Of a DNA stretch of 64,000 nt, positions 16,581 to 24,472 are shown piece after piece. The notes beneath the pieces were generated by a model. It worked only from the letters and a program-made list of their open reading frames with translations. It made no database searches and had not been told where the DNA came from. A program made the position numbers and the translations under genes. The DNA lies in assembly GCA_026692665.1 (NCBI GenBank), contig JAPLOF010000057.1, positions 1 through 64,000 on the forward strand, read 5' to 3'. Position 1 is the first letter of the stretch; every line of letters starts with the position of its first letter. The stretch is from Planctomycetota bacterium (lineage in GTDB: Bacteria > Planctomycetota > UBA1135 > GCA-002686595).

Positions 16581-19010
16581 ATGACCGAACGCTGGCCGCG
16601 CACCGATACCCGCGACGACGGCGAGCCCATCGCCGCGCTGGAGAAGGACCACGTCGATTCGATCCTGGAACGGCTGCGCGAGCACCGGTCCACCACGGCC
16701 CGGCACGTCGAAGGACCGGTCCTGGGGCAGGGCGGAATGGGCATCGTGCTCGAGGTGCGCGACGCGGACCTGCGGCGCCCCCTCGCGTTGAAGCGCCTGC
16801 ATCCGAAGCGCCGGACCGGCAGCGACGCCGAGCTCGGCCGGCACTACCTCGCGCGCTTCCTGCAGGAAGCACAGGTGACGGGGCAGCTCGCGCACCCGGG
16901 CATCCCGCCGGTGCACGAGCTCTCGATCGACGAGCAAGGCCCCTACTTCACGATGCCCGTGATCCGCGGGCAGAACCTGGACGAGGTGTTCGCGAAGGCG
17001 CGCGCGAGCCGCGAGGGCTGGTCGACCGCGCGCGCGCTCGGCGTCCTGCTCAAGGTGTGCGAAGCGATGGCCTTCGCCCACGCGAAGCGCGTCGTGCACC
17101 GTGACCTGAAGCCCGAGAACGTGCGCATCGGCCGCTTCGGCGAGGTGTACGTGATGGACTGGGGCCTCGCGCGCGTGATCGGGCGCGACGAGATCGACCT
17201 CGTGCGCTGGAGCAAGACGGGAACGTTGTCCAGCGTGCACACCGACCGCGAGGACTCCGACGGCGACGCGAACGCGGTGCTGCAGACGCTGGACGGTGAC
17301 GTGCTCGGGACGCCGTTCTACATGCCGCCGGAGCAGGCGCGCGGAGAGCTGGAGCGCGTCGGACCGCGGACGGACGTGTACGCGGTCGGCGGTCTCCTCT
17401 ACCTGCTGCTGACCGGGCGCGCGCCGTATCAACCGGCCGAGGGGCGGATCTCGCCGCGGACCGTCCTCGCGGCGGTGCTGCATGGGCCCCCACCGACGGT
17501 CTCGTCGATCGCACCCGCGGCGGACAGGGACCTCGTCGCCATCTGCGAGAAGGCGATGGCGCGCGAAGTCGGGGATCGCTACGCGAGCATGGAGGCGCTC
17601 GCGGCGGACATCGAGGCTTGGATCGAGCGGAGACCGATCCAGGCCAGCGCGCCGAGCCTCGGCCACGCGCTGCGGTTGTTCGCGGAGCGGCATCGCGCGG
17701 CGGTCGCGACAGCTGCGGCGGGCCTGCTCGCGCTGCTGGCCGCGGGCTCGATCTTCGTGTGGCGCTTGACCGAGGAGCGGGACGCCAAGGAACGGGCGAG
17801 GATCGACGCGGAGACTCGCGCGGACGCGATGGGCGCAGACGCGCTGCAGCGTCGCGAAGCGGAACTCTGGCCCGCCGTGCCGGAGACGGTTCCGGCGATG
17901 CAGGAGTGGCTCGCAACCGTGGCTGCCCTCGAGAGTCGGCTGAGCCTGTACAGGAGTGAACTGGCCGATCCCGAGGTCCCACCCGCCCTGCGTTCGGAAG
18001 TCGATGGATTGATCGCGGACACCGAGACCCTGCTCCGCCTGCGCCCCAGGGTCGAAGCCCGGGTAGCACTCGCGAAGGAGGTCCGGTGGCGGTCGCTCGA
18101 GGATCCCCGATTCGACTGGGTCGACACGATCCGGCGCGTGGCGATCTCACCGCAATACGCCGGGCTGTCGATTGCTCCCCAACTCGGCCTTGTGCCCCTG
18201 GGGCCGGATTCGAGCAGTGGTCTGGAGGAGTTCTGGGTCGTGGCGAGCGGCCCGTGCCCGATCAGACAGTCACGTCCACTGGTCGGTGAGGACACCGGAA
18301 TCGTGCTCGTGCTGCTCCCAGGGGGAACTTGCAGACTGGGATCGCCAAGGGAGACCCCGCCGCCAGATCCGCTGGAAGTCCCCAGGACAGCGGTCCTCGA
18401 TCCATTTTTCGTCTCGAAGTTCGAGGTCACTCAGGAGCAGTGGCGCCGGATCATGAACACGAACCCCTCCCGAATGCTCCCAGACGCATACATCGAGGAG
18501 CAAGGAACGGACCGATTTCCCGTCGAGGGCATCAGCTGGCTCGAGGCGGAACGATTCTCCGCCCGGCTTGATCTCGACCTGCTGTCCCAGGATCAGTGGG
18601 AATACGCGGCACGTGCGGGGCAATGGGAACTGTTCGGGTACGGCCCCACCAAGGCCAGCCTGAACGGGCACGAGAACGTCTTGGACTTGAGCAGAGCCGC
18701 CCCCTCACCGGACGTCGCCGACTGGGATGACAAGCACATCGTGACCTCGCCGGTCGGCTCCTACGAACCGAACGCGTTCGGGCTGTACGACTGCCTGGGG
18801 AACGTCAGCGAGTGGTGCCGCGATGAGTTCCGATCGGCCGGTCCAGTTGCGATCGGCCAACCGGAGAGCGGAACGCGCGCATTTCGGGGAGGCAGCTTCG
18901 CCGTGGCGCTGCGCTTCGTGCGACCCTCGTTCGTTCAGTGGGACGGACCCGGCGGATCGAACCACACGCTTGGCCTACGGCTTTGCCGGAGGCTTCGTAC
19001 TGCTCGTTGA
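16581..19010 (+). CDS. Membrane Ser/Thr protein kinase fused to SUMF1-like domain
   Basis: 809 residues. The N-terminal Hanks-type kinase has the glycine loop GQGGMG (49-54), ATP-binding Lys71 in LALKRL and the catalytic loop HRDLKPEN (His173, Asp175). The metal Asp is in DWG rather than DFG (Asp193), a common variant in planctomycete kinases. GTPFYMPPEQARGE marks the activation segment. A transmembrane helix at about 371-396 (AAVATAAAGLLALLAAGSIF) is followed by a short charged region. From about 572 there is a formylglycine-generating-enzyme/SUMF1-like domain (VLLPGGTCRLGS, FEVTQEQWRRIMN, WEYAARAG, GNVSEWCRDEF, RAFRGGSF). The cysteines needed for formylglycine formation are missing near RGGSF, so this domain probably binds a ligand. 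It likely senses an extracytoplasmic signal and phosphorylates cytoplasmic targets. Confidence 0.93.
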   Translation: MTERWPRTDTRDDGEPIAALEKDHVDSILERLREHRSTTARHVEGPVLGQGGMGIVLEVRDADLRRPLALKRLHPKRRTGSDAELGRHYLARFLQEAQVTGQLAHPGIPPVHELSIDEQGPYFTMPVIRGQNLDEVFAKARASREGWSTARALGVLLKVCEAMAFAHAKRVVHRDLKPENVRIGRFGEVYVMDWGLARVIGRDEIDLVRWSKTGTLSSVHTDREDSDGDANAVLQTLDGDVLGTPFYMPPEQARGELERVGPRTDVYAVGGLLYLLLTGRAPYQPAEGRISPRTVLAAVLHGPPPTVSSIAPAADRDLVAICEKAMAREVGDRYASMEALAADIEAWIERRPIQASAPSLGHALRLFAERHRAAVATAAAGLLALLAAGSIFVWRLTEERDAKERARIDAETRADAMGADALQRREAELWPAVPETVPAMQEWLATVAALESRLSLYRSELADPEVPPALRSEVDGLIADTETLLRLRPRVEARVALAKEVRWRSLEDPRFDWVDTIRRVAISPQYAGLSIAPQLGLVPLGPDSSSGLEEFWVVASGPCPIRQSRPLVGEDTGIVLVLLPGGTCRLGSPRETPPPDPLEVPRTAVLDPFFVSKFEVTQEQWRRIMNTNPSRMLPDAYIEEQGTDRFPVEGISWLEAERFSARLDLDLLSQDQWEYAARAGQWELFGYGPTKASLNGHENVLDLSRAAPSPDVADWDDKHIVTSPVGSYEPNAFGLYDCLGNVSEWCRDEFRSAGPVAIGQPESGTRAFRGGSFAVALRFVRPSFVQWDGPGGSNHTLGLRLCRRLRTAR

Positions 19011-19019
19011 CGCGACAGG

Positions 19020-19673
19020 CTATTTCCTCTTGGCCAATCCAAGCTGAACAAGAAACACTGCAACGCCCCCGATCACTATCCCCACGATCCCGGGGATCGT
19101 CCAGGAGGTCTGGTCGTGCCCGTTGATGATGACCCCAACAGTCCCACCCTCGTAAATCGGTGAGCGCGCCAACCATGCAGGGTGGTTCTCTCTCGTGTCG
19201 TTGGTGAGGTACTTCGCCGCGACCAGGAACTCGTTCGTGTGCTCGGGCGTAACCCAGGCAGAATCTTCGGGAAACAAGTCCTTCGGCGCGTAGGCTGCGC
19301 CACCCACCTTCTTCCCGAGCCACACGCTCACGGGCCATGTACCAGCGACGGGGACATACCCCATCTTCAGGTCCTTGGGGTTCTTCTTGAGCAGTACGAC
19401 TACCTTCCTATCGGCCCCGATCGACTTCGTCACGTTCCGGTCGACCAGGTACTCCCTGTGGTCCAGTTCCTCCCCGGCGGGCTCGTGAGGGTCGGCGTTG
19501 GCCGGCGTGGTGACGAGCGGCTCAACGGAGGGGTCTTTCCAATTCCAAAACGAGACGAACTGGTTGACGGTCCAGTGGTGGTGATCGGGGATCGCGGGAA
19601 GCGGCACCTGAGCGCTACCCAGCCCCGAAATGGACGAGAGAACGAACAGGAACACGAGCACCAGGCGAGCCAT
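19020..19673 (-). CDS. Unrecognised exported protein with C-terminal membrane anchor
   Basis: 217 residues from ATG 19673, which opens directly onto a signal peptide (MARLVLVFLFVLSS to GLGSAQ). The central part has a His-rich PDHHHWTVNQF near the mature N-terminus and a long polar region. Near the C-terminus IPGIVGIVIGGVAVFLVQLG is a transmembrane helix with a KRK tail, giving an N-out, C-in topology. I do not recognise the family. It converges on the kinase gene with a 9-bp gap and has somewhat lower GC codons (AAG, AAC, GAA) than its neighbours. Confidence 0.7.
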   Translation of the reverse strand: MARLVLVFLFVLSSISGLGSAQVPLPAIPDHHHWTVNQFVSFWNWKDPSVEPLVTTPANADPHEPAGEELDHREYLVDRNVTKSIGADRKVVVLLKKNPKDLKMGYVPVAGTWPVSVWLGKKVGGAAYAPKDLFPEDSAWVTPEHTNEFLVAAKYLTNDTRENHPAWLARSPIYEGGTVGVIINGHDQTSWTIPGIVGIVIGGVAVFLVQLGLAKRK

Positions 19674-19864
19674 GCGAGTGGAACTCCCGAGAGGGCAACG
19701 GAGAATGGGACCTGAACTCGGGCGCAAGCCTAGCACCGGGTGGCCCGAACGAGGAGGCGCGCTTCATGAGCTCCCGGTACCGGCCACTGGGCAGGCAGGG
19801 CGGCATTGCACGCCATCCGCAACTTGGGTGCGACATCGCTGACCGCTACCCTCTCGGGCCGTCC

Positions 19865-21358
19865 ATGACCGACCAAGCCCACCCCGACCGCCTCGCCAAG
19901 GTCGAAGCCCTGCGCGCCCAGGGCATCGACCCGTACCCCGCGCGTGGAGTCGCCGCCACGCCCATCGGCGAGCTTCTCGTAGGCGCCGGCACGCCGGAAG
20001 CTCCCGGCGCGCTCGTCGGCACGCGCGTCACCGTCGCCGGCCGCGTCCAGCTCCTGCGGGACTTTGGCAAGCTCGTCTTCGCTCCCCTCCAGGACCGCAC
20101 CGGCCGGCTGCAGGTCGGGCTCGAGCGCGACAAGCTGACCGAGTGGTGGCCGCAGCGGAAGCTCCTCGACGGCGCCGACCTCGTCGGCGTCACGGGCACG
20201 CTCGGGCACACGAAGAAGGGCGAGCCCACGGTCTGGGCCGAAGTCGTCACGCTGCTCGCGAAGGCCGTCGCGCCGCCGCCGGAGAAGTGGCACGGGCTCG
20301 TCGACAAGGAGCTGCGCTACCGCCGCCGGTATGTCGATCTCTGGGCGAGCGAGGGCGTCGCGGACGTCTTCGTGAAGCGCTCGAAGACGCTCGGCACGAT
20401 CCGCAAGTACCTCGAGAGCGAGGGCTACCTCGAGGTCGAGACGCCGACTTTGCACCCGATCGCCGGCGGCGCCGCCGCGCGGCCGTTCGTCACGCACCAC
20501 AACGCGCTCGACAGCGACCTCTACCTGCGCATCGCGCCCGAGCTCTACCTCAAGCGGCTCGTGGTCGGCGGGCTCGAGCGCGTGTTCGAGATCTCGCGCA
20601 ACTTCCGCAACGAGGGGCTGTCCGTGCGGCACAACCCCGAGTTCACGATGCTCGAGCTGTACGAGGCGCAGGCCGACTACCGGCGCATGCTCGAGATCGC
20701 GGAGCAGATCGTCGAGCGCTGCGCGCTGGCCGTGAACGGCACGACGAAGGTCACGTTCCGCGGCGCCGAATACGACTTGAAGGCTCCGTTCCCGCGCGTC
20801 GGGTACACGGACCTGTTCCGCGAGAAGAACGGGTTCGATTTCGACGACGCGGCCAAGGTGAAGCGCCGCGCGCAGGAGCTCGAGCTGCACGTGGTCGCGG
20901 ACCCCTGGAAGCTGATGAACGACGTCTTCGAGGCGACGTGCGAGGACACGCTGTCCGGCCCGGTCTTCGTCGTGGACTACCCGGTGCAGATCTGTCCCCT
21001 CGCGAAGCAGAAGCCCGGCGATCCGCGCATCGCCGAGCGGTTCGAGCTGTACGTCGCGGGCATGGAGCTCGGCAACGCGTTCAGCGAGCTGAACGATCCG
21101 GCGGAACAGCAGCGCCGTTTCGAGGAGCAGGTCGCGACGAAGGACCCCGAAGCGCCGGGCGAGGTCGACTGGGACTACGTGCAGGCCCTCGAGTACGGCA
21201 TGCCCCCCGCGGGCGGCCTCGGGATCGGCATCGACCGTCTGGTCATGGTGCTCACGGGCCAGGACTCGATCCGGGACGTGCTGCTCTTCCCGGCGATGAA
21301 GCCCGAGTCGCGCGGGTCGCGCGGCGAACTCGAGAAGAACGCGGCTCCGAAGCCGTAA
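19865..21358 (+). CDS. lysS: Lysyl-tRNA synthetase, class II
   Basis: 497 residues from ATG 19865; the frame is open upstream, but the family begins with the DRLAKVEALRAQGIDPYP segment. The N-terminal OB-fold anticodon domain (about 40-140) includes VAGRVQLLRDFGKL. The class II catalytic core has FVKRSKTLGTIR and motif 2 FEISRNFRNEG followed by HNPEFTMLE. Motif 3 is GLGIGIDRLVM. It charges tRNA-Lys. It is followed after 10 nt by the LolC-like permease, so the two may be cotranscribed. Confidence 0.96.
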   Translation: MTDQAHPDRLAKVEALRAQGIDPYPARGVAATPIGELLVGAGTPEAPGALVGTRVTVAGRVQLLRDFGKLVFAPLQDRTGRLQVGLERDKLTEWWPQRKLLDGADLVGVTGTLGHTKKGEPTVWAEVVTLLAKAVAPPPEKWHGLVDKELRYRRRYVDLWASEGVADVFVKRSKTLGTIRKYLESEGYLEVETPTLHPIAGGAAARPFVTHHNALDSDLYLRIAPELYLKRLVVGGLERVFEISRNFRNEGLSVRHNPEFTMLELYEAQADYRRMLEIAEQIVERCALAVNGTTKVTFRGAEYDLKAPFPRVGYTDLFREKNGFDFDDAAKVKRRAQELELHVVADPWKLMNDVFEATCEDTLSGPVFVVDYPVQICPLAKQKPGDPRIAERFELYVAGMELGNAFSELNDPAEQQRRFEEQVATKDPEAPGEVDWDYVQALEYGMPPAGGLGIGIDRLVMVLTGQDSIRDVLLFPAMKPESRGSRGELEKNAAPKP

Positions 21359-21368
21359 CGGCTCCCCC

Positions 21369-22739
21369 ATGTACCGCTTCTTCCTGTCCTGGCGCTACCT
21401 GGCAGCGCGCCGCACGAACATCATCGGGATCGTGGGGATCGCCGTCGGCGTCGGCGCGCTGATCCTGATCCTCTCGATCATGACGGGCTTCCTGCTCGAG
21501 ACGAAGAAGAGCCTGCGCGGGACCCTCAGCGATCTCATCATCGAGCCGCTGCACCTCGAGAATCGGCAGGGCGTGACGGTGCCGTACGACCCGGCGCCGC
21601 TCGTGGCCGCGGTGCGCGCGGATCCGCGCGTCGTCGCGGCCTGCGCGCAGCTCACGTGGTACGGCATCCTGGGCCAGAGCGGCGCGGACGCGGCGATCGC
21701 CAACGTCCGCATGGCCGACGCGCAGTCCGGGAAGCTCTCGGGCGTGAAGCTCGTCGGCATCGACGTCGCCGACGAGTTCGCGACGACGGGCCTGCGCGCC
21801 GCGCTCGAGGCCAAGCCGCGTTTCGGCGGCACGCGCGTGCACGACGTCGAGCACCCCTTCGCTCCTCCGCCGGGGTACGAGCCGAGCGGACGACTGCTGC
21901 CGAGCTGCCTCGTGGGCGAACAGCTGTCGGACAACTGGAACCTGCGCCGCGGCAGCGAGATCGAGATCGTCACCGGCGTGCCCGATCCGAAGTCCGGCAA
22001 CTTCGCGGTGAACAACCGCCGCTACGTCGTCGCCGGCACGTTCCGCTCCGGCGAGAACGAGATGGATCTCGAGCAGATCTACTTCGAGCGCACGGAGCTG
22101 GCGGACTTCCTGTCGTCGCCGCGCCAATTCAGCCAGGTGCTCGTCCGCGTCGCGGACTACGAGAAGGACGGCCGGGCATTGCGCGACGACCTGTCCTCGA
22201 AGCTCGGAGGCCTGGGCCTGATCTCGAGGCGCGGCGCCGGCGAAGTGCGCACGTGGGAGGACTTCCGCCGCTCGCTGCTCGGCGCCATCGAGAACGAGCG
22301 CGTCCTGATGGCGATCATGCTGTCGCTGGTCGTGGTCGTGGCGGCGTTCACGATCTTCGCGATCCTCTCGATGATGGTCACCGAGAAGCGGCGCGACATC
22401 GGGATCCTGTCGGCCCTGGGCGCGACGCCCGAAGGCGTCACGAGCCTCTTCCTGTGGATCGCCTTCCTCGACGCGCTGATCGGCGCGCTCGCCGGCGCGG
22501 TACTCGGAGTCCTGGGCGCCATCTACATCGACGCGATCGAACAGTGGCTCTCGAAAGTCCTGGGCGTCCAGATCTTCAACCGCAACGTCTACCTGTTCGA
22601 CCACATCCCGGCCGTCGTGAACCCGCTGTGGGTCGTGGTCATCGTGCTGGGCGCCTTCGTCTGCACGCTGCTCTTCGCCGCGATCCCCGCCTGGCGCGCC
22701 GGCCGCCTCGATCCGCTGGAGGCGCTGCGCTATGAGTGA
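21369..22739 (+). CDS. LolC/LolE-type ABC transporter permease
   Basis: 456 residues with the MacB/FtsX layout: one N-terminal helix (IIGIVGIAVGVGALILILSI), a periplasmic domain of roughly 250 residues, then three C-terminal helices. The conserved FtsX stretch is VTEKRRDIGILSALGATPEG. The start MYRFFLSWRYLAARR is typical of lipoprotein-releasing permeases. With the ATPase encoded next it likely extracts lipoproteins or other amphipathic molecules from the inner membrane. A single permease gene suggests a homodimer, as in LolF-type systems. Its stop overlaps a possible GTG start of the next gene. Confidence 0.88.
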   Translation: MYRFFLSWRYLAARRTNIIGIVGIAVGVGALILILSIMTGFLLETKKSLRGTLSDLIIEPLHLENRQGVTVPYDPAPLVAAVRADPRVVAACAQLTWYGILGQSGADAAIANVRMADAQSGKLSGVKLVGIDVADEFATTGLRAALEAKPRFGGTRVHDVEHPFAPPPGYEPSGRLLPSCLVGEQLSDNWNLRRGSEIEIVTGVPDPKSGNFAVNNRRYVVAGTFRSGENEMDLEQIYFERTELADFLSSPRQFSQVLVRVADYEKDGRALRDDLSSKLGGLGLISRRGAGEVRTWEDFRRSLLGAIENERVLMAIMLSLVVVVAAFTIFAILSMMVTEKRRDIGILSALGATPEGVTSLFLWIAFLDALIGALAGAVLGVLGAIYIDAIEQWLSKVLGVQIFNRNVYLFDHIPAVVNPLWVVVIVLGAFVCTLLFAAIPAWRAGRLDPLEALRYE

Positions 22740-22750
22740 GGCGTTCCGCC

Positions 22751-23479
22751 ATGAGTGACGCGATCGTCTCCGCGCGCGGGATCAGGAAGTCGTTCCAGGT
22801 CGGCGACCGGAAGCTCGAGGTGCTCCACGGCGTCTCGCTCGAGGTCGGCCGCGGCGAGCTCGTCGGGGTGATGGGCGCCTCCGGCGCCGGCAAGTCCACG
22901 CTGATCCAGATCCTGGGACTGCTCGAGCAGCCGACCGAGGGCGAGGTCACGTTTCAGGGCCAGAGCGCCTGGAAGGTCTCGGTGGCGGAGCGCGCCGCCT
23001 TGCGCAACTCCGGCATCGGGTTCGTTTTCCAGTTCTACCACCTGCTGCCGGAGCTCACGGCGGTCGAGAACGTCGTGCTGCCGGCGATGATCGGATCGTC
23101 GATGGGAGCGTGGCGCGCCGCGCGCCGCGAGAACCTGCAACGCGCCGAGGAGACGCTGGCGCGCTTCGGCCTGAAGGACCGGCTGAAGCACCGCCCCGCG
23201 CAACTCTCGGGCGGCGAGCGGCAGCGCGTCGCGATCGCGCGCGCGCTGTTCCTGGATCCCCCGCTGCTCATCGCCGACGAGCCGACCGGCAACCTCGACA
23301 GCGCGACGGGCGAGAAGGTGCTCGAACTGCTCCTCACCGAACGCGAGGAACGCGGCCTGTCGATGCTGCTCGTGACGCACGACGAGCGCCTCGCCGCCCG
23401 CTGTCAGCGCGTGGTCACCATGGACGACGGGAAGATCCAGGGCGACGTGCGCACGGCGGCGCGCGCCGCGGCGCGCTGA
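22751..23479 (+). CDS. LolD-type ABC transporter ATPase
   Basis: 242 residues from ATG 22751 (MSDAIVSARGIRKSF). An in-frame GTG at 22736 overlaps the permease stop as GTGA and would add five residues, so either start is possible. Walker A is GASGAGKST (42-50), then a Q-loop in VFQFYHLLPELT, the signature LSGGERQRVAIARAL, Walker B LLIADEPTGNLDS and H-loop VTHDERLA. The NLDSATGEKV pattern is that of LolD/MacB ATPases. It powers the adjoining permease. Confidence 0.92.
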   Translation: MSDAIVSARGIRKSFQVGDRKLEVLHGVSLEVGRGELVGVMGASGAGKSTLIQILGLLEQPTEGEVTFQGQSAWKVSVAERAALRNSGIGFVFQFYHLLPELTAVENVVLPAMIGSSMGAWRAARRENLQRAEETLARFGLKDRLKHRPAQLSGGERQRVAIARALFLDPPLLIADEPTGNLDSATGEKVLELLLTEREERGLSMLLVTHDERLAARCQRVVTMDDGKIQGDVRTAARAAAR

Positions 23480-23505
23480 GGATCGCAGCCCTCGCCGACT
23501 GCAGC

Positions 23506-24471
23506 TCAGAGCACGCCCCCGTGCCCCGGGTCGACCTCGCGCCGCTTGGGCGGCTGGTCGTCGTCGGGGAAGACGTCGGGCTCGATGCTGCCGCGCCATC
23601 CGAGCCGCTCGCGCAGACGCGTGTACGGATCGAATCCCGGTCGCGACAGGAGCGGGTACGGCACGGGGTGTCGCTTCACCCGCACGAAATCGCCCTCGTG
23701 CATCGGGAAGAAGCCCTGTCCGTCCACGACGAGCGTCGTGAGCCCCGACGCCCGCGTGACGTGCAGCTCCAGCGTCTCCGCTCCGTCGACCACGAGCGGC
23801 CTGTGCGAAAGCGCCTGCGGCGACACCGGCGACACGGAGAACGCTTGCATCGACGGCGCCAGAATGGGGCCGCCGGCCGCCATCGAATACGCGGTCGAGC
23901 CGCTGGGTGTCGCGACCACGAGTCCGTCGGCGCGGTAGTTCGTGACCCAGTGCCCGCCGACCTTGAGCGCGATGCTGAGCATCCCCTGGAATGCGCCGCG
24001 CGTCACGACGGCGTCGTTCAGCGCGACCGCCGTCACCGTCTTGGCCCCGTGGAGTTCCACTGCGAGGCGCATGCGCTTCTCGACGATGGCGCGGCCGCGT
24101 TGCACTTCCTCCAGCGCCTCGCGCCACTGGCTGGCCTCGACCGACGCGAGGAAACCGACCCGGCCGAAGTTGATCCCGATCGTGGGCACGGGCGTCTCGT
24201 GGAACGCGCGCACCGCGGCCAGGATCGCGCCGTCGCCGCCCAGCACGACGACCAGGTCGGGACGCTCGCGCTTCTTGCGCGCCGCCGGACTCTGCTCGTC
24301 GTAGGCGTACAGGTCGCGTTCGACGTTCACCGAAGTCGCGCGCTCGCGCAGCCACGGATCCATGTGGTCGAGCAGTTCGTCGACGGCCACCTTGTCGCCG
24401 TCGGCGAGGACGAGCACGCGGCCGAACGAGCGGCCTTTCGACGGCGAAGCCTTCGACGCGCGGCGGGCCAT
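23506..24471 (-). CDS. nadK: NAD kinase
   Basis: 321 residues. It phosphorylates NAD to NADP in the cytosol. The diagnostic GGDG is at 78-81 in VVVLGGDGAIL, followed by GINFGRVGFLAS, ALNDAVVTRG, YRADGLVVATPSGSTAYSMAAGGPI and PLVVDGAETLEL. The length is normal with a basic N-terminal extension. It starts one base after the stop of dxs, which argues for cotranscription with an NADPH-consuming pathway. Confidence 0.95.
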   Translation of the reverse strand: MARRASKASPSKGRSFGRVLVLADGDKVAVDELLDHMDPWLRERATSVNVERDLYAYDEQSPAARKKRERPDLVVVLGGDGAILAAVRAFHETPVPTIGINFGRVGFLASVEASQWREALEEVQRGRAIVEKRMRLAVELHGAKTVTAVALNDAVVTRGAFQGMLSIALKVGGHWVTNYRADGLVVATPSGSTAYSMAAGGPILAPSMQAFSVSPVSPQALSHRPLVVDGAETLELHVTRASGLTTLVVDGQGFFPMHEGDFVRVKRHPVPYPLLSRPGFDPYTRLRERLGWRGSIEPDVFPDDDQPPKRREVDPGHGGVL

Positions 24472-24472
24472 G

